From contig NZ_BAHE01000019.1 in the NCBI RefSeq assembly GCF_000298235.1, positions 62,001 through 126,000 on the forward strand: 64,000 nucleotides of DNA, given 5' to 3'. The notes under the pieces are model-generated. The model did not search any database and was not told the DNA's origin. It worked only from the letters and a program-made list of their open reading frames with translations. This document shows, piece after piece, positions 57,354 to 64,000 of the stretch; position 1 is the stretch's first letter; every line of letters begins with the position of its first letter. Made by a program: the position numbers and the translations under genes. The stretch comes from Gordonia namibiensis NBRC 108229. Lineage in GTDB: Bacteria; Actinomycetota; Actinomycetes; Mycobacteriales; Mycobacteriaceae.

Positions 57354-57680
57354 TCATTCACCCGCCGGACGCGCGCCGAGCATGTCGCCGAATGATTCGT
57401 TGAAGTCCTCGGTCACCGCTGCCACCCGCGCGTAGACCCGTTGTGCGGCAAGGGCCGACGTCGCCACGATCTGTTCACCGAGCCGGGTGGCGCCGAGTTC
57501 GTTCGCGCCGTGCGCCAGCCGCAGGTCTACCAACGCCCCCTTGGCGTCCACCTCGACCGTCACCAGGCCGTCGGCCGAGGTGACCGTCACCGTGATCGCC
57601 TCGAGGCTCTCCTGGAAGGACCGCAGGCCGTCGAGCTGACGGGCCGCACGTGCCTCGAGTTCGTCCATCGCCCAGCTCAT
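57354..57680 (-). CDS. YbaB/EbfC-family-like protein
   Basis: The 108-residue protein starts with a helix (MDELEARAARQLDGLRSFQESL). A beta hairpin (AITVTVTSADGLVTVEVDAKGALVDL) and a further helix follow, the alternation seen in YbaB nucleoid-associated proteins. Such YbaB-like proteins are frequent in ESX loci of this order, but their role there is unknown. The start ATG overlaps the stop of the next gene upstream (ATGA). Confidence 0.7.
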   Translation of the reverse strand: MSWAMDELEARAARQLDGLRSFQESLEAITVTVTSADGLVTVEVDAKGALVDLRLAHGANELGATRLGEQIVATSALAAQRVYARVAAVTEDFNESFGDMLGARPAGE

Positions 57681-58060
57681 CGGCGCAACCACGACGCCGT
57701 GGCGTCGGCTTCCTCGTCGTCGCGCTCTTCGGCCGCAGCCAGGTCCTCGGGTTGCGGCAGCTTCATCTCGTTGACGAGATCCCGATCCACCCCGGCCGCA
57801 AGCAGGTTCTCCCGCAGGCGGATTCCGGCCGACATCGCGGACTGCCTACAGAGGCGCAGGATGTCGGCGGCCAGCAGTTCCGGATGCTTGTCGAGTTCGG
57901 TGGAGGCGATGTGCACGGCCACCGGCAGGCCCTGGGCCGTCGTCCGGACGGCGAGACCACCCGACCGCGAACGCGCTTGCGACAACTGATGGACGACGGC
58001 CCACGGATCGTCGTCGCGCGCATCATCGGAACGCGCCGCCGTCTCTTCGGTGTAGCTCAT
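57677..58060 (-). CDS. YbaB-like protein of the ESX locus
   Basis: The 127-residue acidic protein has PWAVVHQLSQARSRSGGLAVRTTAQGLPVAVHI near the start. A beta-hairpin-like part is followed by a helix (AADILRLCRQSAMSAGIRLRENL) and a Glu/Asp-rich tail. It is similar in size and pattern to YbaB-type proteins and is translationally coupled to another. AAGGGGGG lies before the ATG at 58060; a GTG at 58081 is an alternative. It is the first gene of the leftward ESX unit. Confidence 0.65.
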   Translation of the reverse strand: MSYTEETAARSDDARDDDPWAVVHQLSQARSRSGGLAVRTTAQGLPVAVHIASTELDKHPELLAADILRLCRQSAMSAGIRLRENLLAAGVDRDLVNEMKLPQPEDLAAAEERDDEEADATASWLRR

Positions 58061-58490
58061 CGAAGCCGAACCCCCCTTCACGTCGATTTAGACGCAGACG
58101 GGGTCCCTCCCGGTTCCATCGAATTCCCGTTCGATGAAACCGCCTCCCCCAGATGCCGGTTCACCGCGTCGTCGACTGACCACGATCACGGTGCCGCCCC
58201 GCCTCGCACCTGAGGTTCAAGTGCCTGATCCTGCCACAACTCGATCAACACCACCACACGTCGAATTCGGTATGTCGAAGCGAGAGTGTGAGATGAACTG
58301 TGGATCTCGTCCGAGATCCTCTCATACCCTTCGGTAGACTGCCGTCGACGCTGCCGGAGTCGGTCAGAGTGCAAGCAGACGCACGAGGATCGATGCCTCA
58401 TCGATCCTCGCATGCTGCCGCCGATCACGTTCGCGCACAGACCACGGCTCGCGCCAGGTCGGCCCGGCCGCAAGACCAGAGGATTCCCCG
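58061..58490. other. Divergent intergenic region of the ESX locus
   Basis: The 430 bp separates the leftward ESX unit from the rightward EspI-like gene and should contain both promoters. A 12 bp perfect hairpin lies at 58384-58410. I see no conserved gene in it; the short frames present are unconvincing. Confidence 0.5.
58384..58410. promoter_or_regulatory. Perfect hairpin CGAGGATCGATG-CCT-CATCGATCCTCG
   Basis: The 12 bp arms and 3-base loop lie 80 bp upstream of the EspI-like ATG. There is no T-run, so it is more likely an operator or a leader structure than a terminator. Confidence 0.5.
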
Positions 58491-60023
58491 ATGACGCACG
58501 AGAACTCGACGACGCCCAACGGCGCGGACGCGCCGGCACCACCCCCGTGGCTGCAGTTCGCCCCGCCTCCGCAGGAGCCGACGCCGCCTCCGCAGCCGCC
58601 TCGAACTCCCGCCGACGACGGCCGAAAGGCCGACTTCCCGCCGGCGCCCGGCCCCGCGCCGTCGAATCCCGTTTCATCCCCGCGCCCCGATACACCGCGC
58701 CCGCCCAAGGAAGCTGCGACCGATCAGGTCGGCCCCGGTGTCGAGACATGGCCGCACGACCCCGTCGGTCGCCGCACCCCGCCGGCACCGGAGCCCGCCC
58801 GTTTCCCCGGCCCGCCTCCGACGCCGGGACCGGACTTCCAGGCGCCGCTCGCCGGGCCGCCCTTCGAGCCGGGACCGGTGCCCCCATACGACCAGGCAAC
58901 CCCGCCGGCGGGTCACCAGCCGCCGCCGTTCCCGCAGCCCGGGGCTCCGGGCCCCGCACATCCCGCCGGTCCACCGGGAGGGAACGGACCGATGCCACCG
59001 GGACAGTTCGGCCCGGGCACCGGACCCGCACCTGCGTATGCGCCTCAGCAGGCGCCCGGAGGCTACGGCCCGCCGATGGGTGGCCCGTCGCTGGACGAGG
59101 TCGCACTGATCCGCAAGGCCCGGCGCGCTCCGAGCCGCGGCTGGCGACGCGCCGTCCACACCTTGTCGGCCGGTGCCATCAATCCCGGTGAGTCGCAGGG
59201 CGACATCGCCTATCAGCAGCTGCTCGAACGTGTGAACCGACCCGTGCGCGGCGATTACCGCATCGCGGTCCTGTCGCTCAAGGGCGGTGTCGGCAAGACC
59301 ACGACCACCGTCGGCCTCGGCTCGACCTTCGCGTCCCTGCGCGGCGACCGGGTGATCGCCGTCGACGCCAACCCCGACCTCGGCACGCTCGCGCAGCGCA
59401 TCCCGCAACAGACACGCTCGACGGTCCGCGACCTGCTCGCCGACCAGAACGTCTACCGCTACTCCGACGTCCGCGCCCACACGTCGCAGGCCCCGAGTCG
59501 CCTGGAAGTCCTTGCTTCCGAACGTGATCCGGCGATGGCCGAGGCGTTCAACGAGGACGAGTACCGCGGGGTCGTCACCATCCTCCAGCGGTTCTACAAC
59601 ATCATCATCACCGACTGCGGCACCGGCCTGAGCCACTCGGCGATGAACGGCGTGCTCGACCTCGCGAACACGATCATCCTGGTCAGCTCGCCGGCGCTCG
59701 ACGGCGCGCGCAGTGCCGGCGCCACCCTGGACTGGCTCGAGGCCCACGGCTTCGGGCACCTCGTGTCGCGGGCCGTCGTCGTGCTGAGCTCGTCGCGTCC
59801 GGGGTCGTCGACCATCGACACCGATCAGCTCGGTCAGCACTTCCTCACCAGGTGCCGCGCGGTGCACAAGATCCCGTTCGACGACCATCTCGCCGAGGGC
59901 GCCGACGTCGACCTCGAGCTGATGTCGAAGGCCGCCAAGCGGTCGTTCGTCGAACTCGCGGCAACGATCGCCGACGACTTCTCGGGCACCACGCTGCCGC
60001 GTGAAGAGCCGTACCTCGGGTAG
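58491..60023 (+). CDS. EspI-like MinD/ParA-family ATPase of the ESX locus
   Basis: The 510-residue protein has a Pro-rich, probably disordered N-terminal 200 residues (PPPQPPRTPADDG and similar). A ParA-like ATPase domain (about 255-500) follows, with the deviant Walker A LKGGVGKTTTT near 264 and Walker A' type IITDCGTGL near 373. Proteins of this form, such as EspI, are encoded in ESX loci and regulate secretion, in M. tuberculosis in response to ATP level. AGAGGA precedes the ATG. Confidence 0.85.
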   Translation: MTHENSTTPNGADAPAPPPWLQFAPPPQEPTPPPQPPRTPADDGRKADFPPAPGPAPSNPVSSPRPDTPRPPKEAATDQVGPGVETWPHDPVGRRTPPAPEPARFPGPPPTPGPDFQAPLAGPPFEPGPVPPYDQATPPAGHQPPPFPQPGAPGPAHPAGPPGGNGPMPPGQFGPGTGPAPAYAPQQAPGGYGPPMGGPSLDEVALIRKARRAPSRGWRRAVHTLSAGAINPGESQGDIAYQQLLERVNRPVRGDYRIAVLSLKGGVGKTTTTVGLGSTFASLRGDRVIAVDANPDLGTLAQRIPQQTRSTVRDLLADQNVYRYSDVRAHTSQAPSRLEVLASERDPAMAEAFNEDEYRGVVTILQRFYNIIITDCGTGLSHSAMNGVLDLANTIILVSSPALDGARSAGATLDWLEAHGFGHLVSRAVVVLSSSRPGSSTIDTDQLGQHFLTRCRAVHKIPFDDHLAEGADVDLELMSKAAKRSFVELAATIADDFSGTTLPREEPYLG

Positions 60024-60032
60024 ACCGCCGTC

Positions 60033-60704
60033 TCAGCGTGCTTCCGGCGGGACCTGATTCTCCGGCAGGGTCGCGTCCACCGCTGCCGCCTCACCCTGCC
60101 GGCGTCTCGACGCCCGCCAGCGTCGCGCAGCTTGGAGGGCCATCGGCACCACCACCGTGAGCACCGAGGCGATGATCAGTACCTCGATGTTGTCGCGGAC
60201 GATCGGCACGTTGCCGAGCAGGTAGCCGGCCACGATGATCCCGCCCGCCCACGCGAAGCTCCCCAGGACGCTGAAGAACGTGAACGCGCGGTAGGACATC
60301 CCGCTGAAACCCGCGGTGAGGGGTACCAACGTTCGGACGATGCCGATGAACCTGCCGAAGAAGACCGTCAACGGCCCGAAACGGTCGAAGAAGGCGTTGG
60401 TCCTCGCCACGTACTGGGGTCCGATGCGCTGCATCATCCGACCCTCGACGACGCTTCGGCCCAGACGCCGACCGATGAGGTAGCCACACTGGTCCCCGGC
60501 GATCGCGGCGAGCGCCACCAGCGGGACCACCAGCCAGACCGGTGCGAACGGGTCCGGCTGCGCCGCGAACACACCGGCGGTGAACAGGAGCGAGTCCCCG
60601 GGGAAGATCACGCCGAACAACAACCCGGTCTCGACGAAGACGAGCAAGCACAGACCGATCAGGCCACCGGTGGTCACGAAGGACTCGACGTCGAACGGAT
60701 TCAT
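60033..60704 (-). CDS. DedA-family membrane protein
   Basis: The 223-residue protein has four to five hydrophobic segments and the DedA/SNARE-associated signature (ETGLLFGVIFPGDSLLFTAG; FGRFIGIVRTLVPLTAGFSGM). DedA proteins are proposed lipid (for example undecaprenyl phosphate) flippases. The ATG at 60704 is favoured because TACTGT lies 8 bases upstream in the leaderless arrangement; a longer upstream frame is Arg-rich. Its stop lies 9 bp from the EspI-like stop, convergent. Confidence 0.85.
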   Translation of the reverse strand: MNPFDVESFVTTGGLIGLCLLVFVETGLLFGVIFPGDSLLFTAGVFAAQPDPFAPVWLVVPLVALAAIAGDQCGYLIGRRLGRSVVEGRMMQRIGPQYVARTNAFFDRFGPLTVFFGRFIGIVRTLVPLTAGFSGMSYRAFTFFSVLGSFAWAGGIIVAGYLLGNVPIVRDNIEVLIIASVLTVVVPMALQAARRWRASRRRQGEAAAVDATLPENQVPPEAR

Positions 60705-60895
60705 CAGGCCCCACAGTAAACGGTTCGTGCAGGTGAGAGCGGTGTTCCGACCGAACGACCCCACCGGCCGCAGGGGCATCCCCACGAGCAACCGGCCTGG
60801 TCATCCGTCCCACCCGACCGCCGACGCGCGAACTCCGTTCAGGTGGGGTTTACTCGACCGTGAGCAGCACACCTCGAGCAAAAGGGGGAACCACA

Positions 60896-61966
60896 ATGCC
60901 GTCGAAGACCCCCGGTCCGTCGAAGCCGCCGGCTCCGGCCCTGCGGCCCGTCTCGGACACCGACGTCCGCATCGAGTACCACACGATCCACGGTTACCGC
61001 CGCGCCTACCGGATCGCCGGCAGCGGTCCGGCGCTCCTGCTCATCCACGGGATCGGCGACAACTCGTCGACGTGGGACGAGGTCATCCCGATCCTGGCGC
61101 AGCACTACACGGTCATCGCGCCGGACCTCCTCGGTCACGGCCGCTCCGACAAGCCGCGCGCCGACTACTCGGTTCCCGCCTTCGCCAACGGCATGCGCGA
61201 CCTGCTGGTCGTTCTGGGCCACACCAAGGTCACCGTCGTCGGCCACTCGCTCGGCGGTGGCGTGGCCATGCAGTTCTGCTACCAGTTCCCCCGTTTCGTC
61301 GAGCGCCTCGTCCTCGTCGCGGCGGGCGGTGTGACGCGGGAGGTCAATCCGGCCCTGCGCCTCATCTCGCTGCCCGTCGTGCACCAGGCCCTGTCCGCGC
61401 TGCGGATCCCGGGCGTCGTGCCCGGACTGCGCGTCGCGGCCAAGGCCGTCGCCGCCGTCCCGGTACTTCCGTTCGCCTCGGTGACCGCACCACCGAAACG
61501 CCTTCTGGCCGACCACGAGGACCTCATGCGCGTCCTCGGTGATCTCGCCGACCCGACCGCCTGCGCGGCGTTCCTGCGGACGTTGCGAGCCGTCGTCGAC
61601 TGGCGCGGACAATCGGTCACCATGCTCGACCGCTGTTATCTCACCGAACGACTCCCGGTCCTGCTGATCTGGGGCGACGAGGACATCGTCATCCCCTATC
61701 ACCACGCCGAGCTCGCCCACTCGGCGATCCCGCACTCGGAGCTCGAAACCTTCTCCGGCGCCGGGCATTTCCCCTTTCGCGACGACCCGGAACGATTCTG
61801 CCGGGTGGTCATCGACTTCCTGTCGCGGCACGACCCCATCGTGTTCGACCCGCTGAACTGGCGGCATCTGCTGTCCGAGGGCGCGCACCCGCAGGACTTC
61901 ATCGACGACGAGGACACCCTCGACATCGTCATGGGAGCCTTCGAGGACGAGCGCAACGCGACCTGA
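60896..61966 (+). CDS. Alpha/beta hydrolase
   Basis: The 356-residue protein has the alpha/beta-hydrolase catalytic triad: nucleophile in VVGHSLGGG near residue 118, an Asp in WGDEDIV near 260 and a His in GAGHFPF near 292. The oxyanion region is LLIHGIGDNSSTWDE. It resembles the Rv2715-type hydrolases of mycobacteria. The substrate is unknown. AAAAGGGGG precedes the ATG; an upstream in-frame start at 60860 is less likely. Confidence 0.88.
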   Translation: MPSKTPGPSKPPAPALRPVSDTDVRIEYHTIHGYRRAYRIAGSGPALLLIHGIGDNSSTWDEVIPILAQHYTVIAPDLLGHGRSDKPRADYSVPAFANGMRDLLVVLGHTKVTVVGHSLGGGVAMQFCYQFPRFVERLVLVAAGGVTREVNPALRLISLPVVHQALSALRIPGVVPGLRVAAKAVAAVPVLPFASVTAPPKRLLADHEDLMRVLGDLADPTACAAFLRTLRAVVDWRGQSVTMLDRCYLTERLPVLLIWGDEDIVIPYHHAELAHSAIPHSELETFSGAGHFPFRDDPERFCRVVIDFLSRHDPIVFDPLNWRHLLSEGAHPQDFIDDEDTLDIVMGAFEDERNAT

Positions 61967-62015
61967 GCACGCGCATCGCCGTCGGTGCGTCACAGGTCTG
62001 TGCCACGATGAGTCC

Positions 62016-62519
62016 ATGACCTATCCGGGGGACGGGAACGGCACGACGCCGTTCGGCCATCAACCTTCCGAGTACGACTCGAGTCCGGGTTTCGCCGTGC
62101 CCGGGTACGGTGCGCCACAACCGAATCCGGCACCGTATCAGCACGGCGCCGCACCGGTCCCCGAGCAGCCCCTCGTTGTCATCGGCGACATCACGTGCAC
62201 CCAGAACCACGTCATCACGCCGTCGGGCACCTGCCCGATCGCCGGCACCCAGTGGATAGTCACCGACATGTCCGTGTCGACCGAACGGATGTCACAGACG
62301 GGTCTGGTACTGGCCATCGTGGGGTTCTTCATGGTGTGCTTTCTCAGCCTGCTGTTCCTGCTGATGAAGGAACGCAGAACCACCGGATACATCCAGGTGA
62401 CCGTGCGCGGCGCGGGCGGCTTCATGCACGTCACCAACATCCCGGCGTATTCGCCGGTCACGATGGGTGACGTCTCGGGTCGCGTCAACTATGCCCGCAC
62501 CCTTGCCGCGATGGCCTGA
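62016..62519 (+). CDS. Small membrane protein with Pro/Gly-rich N-terminus
   Basis: The 167-residue protein has a Pro/Tyr/Gly-rich first 50 residues, a Cys-containing segment (ITCTQNHVITPSGTCPI), one or two hydrophobic helices (TGLVLAIVGFFMVCFLSLLFLLM) near residue 100 and a C-terminal beta-rich part. It is co-directional with the TM2-domain gene 63 bp downstream and both share a Pro/Tyr/Gly-rich head. Function unknown. Confidence 0.65.
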   Translation: MTYPGDGNGTTPFGHQPSEYDSSPGFAVPGYGAPQPNPAPYQHGAAPVPEQPLVVIGDITCTQNHVITPSGTCPIAGTQWIVTDMSVSTERMSQTGLVLAIVGFFMVCFLSLLFLLMKERRTTGYIQVTVRGAGGFMHVTNIPAYSPVTMGDVSGRVNYARTLAAMA

Positions 62520-62582
62520 CCACACGACCCCGCCCCACCCCCACGACGACACCACGCAGGACCCACCGAGGAGGACCGACCG

Positions 62583-63224
62583 ATGACCAGCCCGGAGAAC
62601 CCCGGCGACAAGCCGTTCGACTTCGTCAAGAAGCCCCCGGCCGAGGACACCTCGCCGCCGGGCACCCCCGCCTACGGCACCGATCCGAACGCGGGATACA
62701 CACCTCCGTCCTACGGGTCAGCCGACGGCGCATCGCAGGGGTACGACAACCAGCAGCAGTACGGCACCCCGCCTCAGTACGGGGCCGGACAGCAGTACGG
62801 GGCCGGACAGTACGGCTCACCCCAGTACGGTGCACCCCAGTACGGCTCACCTCAGTACGGCTCACCTCAGTACGGTGCACCCCAGTACGGCGCACCGGCC
62901 GGATACGGATATCCCGGAGCGCCCGACCCGACCGCGCCGTACGGCCGCGACCCGGCGACCGGCGAGCCGCTGTCGGACAAGTCGAAAATCGTGGCGGGTC
63001 TGTTGCAGATCTTCCTGGGCACGCTCGGCGTCGGCCGGTTTTACATCGGCGACAACACCATCGGCGGTATCCAGCTCGGCCTGACGATCATCGGCTACAT
63101 CACCGCGATCTTCCTCATCGGCTTCGTGCTGATCTTCGGTGTCGCGATCTGGGCGCTCGTCGACGGCATCATGATGCTGACCGGGAGTGTCCGCGACAAG
63201 AACGGCCTCAAGCTCGGGAACTAG
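62583..63224 (+). CDS. TM2 domain-containing protein
   Basis: The 213-residue protein has a QYG-repeat N-terminal region (residues about 55-115) and a C-terminal TM2 domain (residues about 130-205) with two transmembrane helices. The motif [24 protein letters not shown] and a DG near the second helix (VDGIMMLTG) fit TM2. GAGGAGG precedes the ATG. The function is unknown. The stop codon shares CTAG with that of truA on the other strand. Confidence 0.85.
   Translation: MTSPENPGDKPFDFVKKPPAEDTSPPGTPAYGTDPNAGYTPPSYGSADGASQGYDNQQQYGTPPQYGAGQQYGAGQYGSPQYGAPQYGSPQYGSPQYGAPQYGAPAGYGYPGAPDPTAPYGRDPATGEPLSDKSKIVAGLLQIFLGTLGVGRFYIGDNTIGGIQLGLTIIGYITAIFLIGFVLIFGVAIWALVDGIMMLTGSVRDKNGLKLGN
62808..62897 (+). 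repeat. Six 15 bp coding repeats (QYGxP)
   Basis: CAGTACGG starts at 62808, 62823, 62838, 62853, 62868 and 62883, an exact 15 bp period, each unit encoding Gln-Tyr-Gly-Ser/Ala-Pro. Such arrays change copy number in frame by slippage. Confidence 0.9.
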
Positions 63225-64000
63225 CCGCCGCAGCAACCGGTGGACCCGCGCACGTCGCGGGTCACCGTGTTGCGGGCGGCGAGTTCGTCGTCGGCGGGAT
63301 AGTCGACGCCGACCAGACACAGTCCCCTGGCCTCGGCCACCGGCACCTGCGGGCTGCGCGTCTTCTCCGCGAGCAGCGCACGGCACCAGTCGACGCTCCG
63401 CCGACCGTCGCCGACGCTGGCGACCGCACCCACCAACGACCGCACCATCGACCAGCAGAATGCGTCCGCGCTGACCTCGCCGACGAGCACACCGTCCGCG
63501 TCACGGGTCCACGAGAAACGCTGCAGGTCGCGGATCGTCGTCGCGCCCTCCCGCCGGCGACAGAACGCGGCGAAGTCGTTCAATCCCAACAGCTCCGACG
63601 ATGCGGCGTTCATCGCGTCGACGTCGAGCGGGCGACGCCACGTCGCAGTCGTGCGGGCCACCACCGGTTCCGGTCCCCACCGCGAGTCGTCGAGCCGGTA
63701 ACGGTAGTGGCGGCGTAGCGCGGAGAATCGCGCATCGAATACGTCCGGGACCACCCGGACCTCTTTCACCCGGATGTCGTCCGGGCACATCTTCGCCAGC
63801 CGACCGACCAGCGTCGACGGGTCCCCGGAGATCGACCGGGTCTCCAGCGCCGACCTCGGGACGACGGCATGCGCAACCTGCCCCGTCGCGTGGACCCCGG
63901 CGTCGGTCCGGCCTGCCACCGTCAGCCGTACCGGCACCCGCAGGATCGTCGACAACCGGGTCTCGAGTTCCTCGCACACGCTGCGCTGCCCGATCTGCCG
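63221..64000 (-). CDS. truA: tRNA pseudouridine(38-40) synthase TruA, 5' end missing
   Basis: The visible 259 codons encode TruA from about residue 30 on, including the catalytic Asp in GRTDAGVHA near the start of the visible part, HYRYRL and the SFCW-type ([15 protein letters not shown]) segment. TruA converts U38-40 in the anticodon arm of tRNAs to pseudouridine. The frame stays open to base 64000 ([13 protein letters not shown]), so the true start lies outside the window. The stop codon overlaps that of the TM2 gene on the other strand. Confidence 0.93.
   Translation of the reverse strand, partial: RQIGQRSVCEELETRLSTILRVPVRLTVAGRTDAGVHATGQVAHAVVPRSALETRSISGDPSTLVGRLAKMCPDDIRVKEVRVVPDVFDARFSALRRHYRYRLDDSRWGPEPVVARTTATWRRPLDVDAMNAASSELLGLNDFAAFCRRREGATTIRDLQRFSWTRDADGVLVGEVSADAFCWSMVRSLVGAVASVGDGRRSVDWCRALLAEKTRSPQVPVAEARGLCLVGVDYPADDELAARNTVTRDVRGSTGCCGG

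Noticed and set aside
52626..60023. Complete ESX secretion system
   Set aside because: No EccA, EccB, EccC, EccD, EccE or MycP gene is present within the window.

Overview
The window is high-GC actinobacterial DNA. The gene content points to a mycolic-acid-containing member of the Mycobacteriales, most likely Gordonia or a close relative. The evidence is a soluble diiron propane/alkane monooxygenase cluster (prm/mim type) with its dedicated chaperonin and activator. There is also a long block whose gene order I recognise from the Mycobacterium tuberculosis Rv3227-Rv3248c region, and a type VII (ESX) substrate locus with PE, PPE, EspG and WXG100 genes. Several genes have TANNNT hexamers 6-8 nt before the start codon, the layout of leaderless actinobacterial promoters. 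I saw no tRNA, rRNA, CRISPR array or transposase.

Layout. Bases 1-8269 hold assorted genes: a partial ParA ATPase, an MpaB/rubber-oxygenase-family protein, a secreted protein, a NUDIX hydrolase, an aminotransferase, a probably internally deleted serine hydrolase, a BBE-type flavoprotein and a GAF-LuxR regulator. Bases 8296-19806 are the monooxygenase island: terminator, palindromic promoter region, hydroxylase large subunit, reductase, hydroxylase small subunit, coupling protein, amidohydrolase, MIP18-domain protein, alcohol dehydrogenase, GroEL-like chaperonin and a Fis-type activator. Together these would oxidise a gaseous or short alkane to an alcohol and then to a ketone or aldehyde. The island carries unusual hairpins and repeat clusters between its genes. 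Bases 20015-27849 hold an acyl-CoA dehydrogenase, an SDR, two bacterial PH-domain membrane proteins, a NUDIX hydrolase, an NCS2 permease with an LRV-like tail, a small protein and a VOC protein.

Bases 27907-50545 are the conserved core block: aroA, rsgA, two tandem DesA3-like desaturases, a GNAT protein, the desaturase electron-transfer reductase, a DUF6912-like protein, a wax-ester-synthase/DGAT-like protein, an Rv3235-family protein, secA, hpf, comF, lpqB-mtrB-mtrA, tmk, a Pro-rich membrane protein and sahH. The desaturase pair and the reductase share a near-identical inverted repeat upstream, which suggests one repressor controls both. A methionine/alanine NSS transporter pair (metPS) follows.

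Bases 52626-60023 are an ESX substrate and accessory locus (two Esx proteins, EspG, PPE, PE, a Gly-rich protein, an EspC-like protein, two YbaB-like proteins and a divergent EspI-like ParA ATPase). It lacks the EccBCDE/MycP core within the window. The right end has a DedA protein, an alpha/beta hydrolase, two small membrane proteins and a truncated truA.

All names come from reading translations and motifs by eye. No database search was run.
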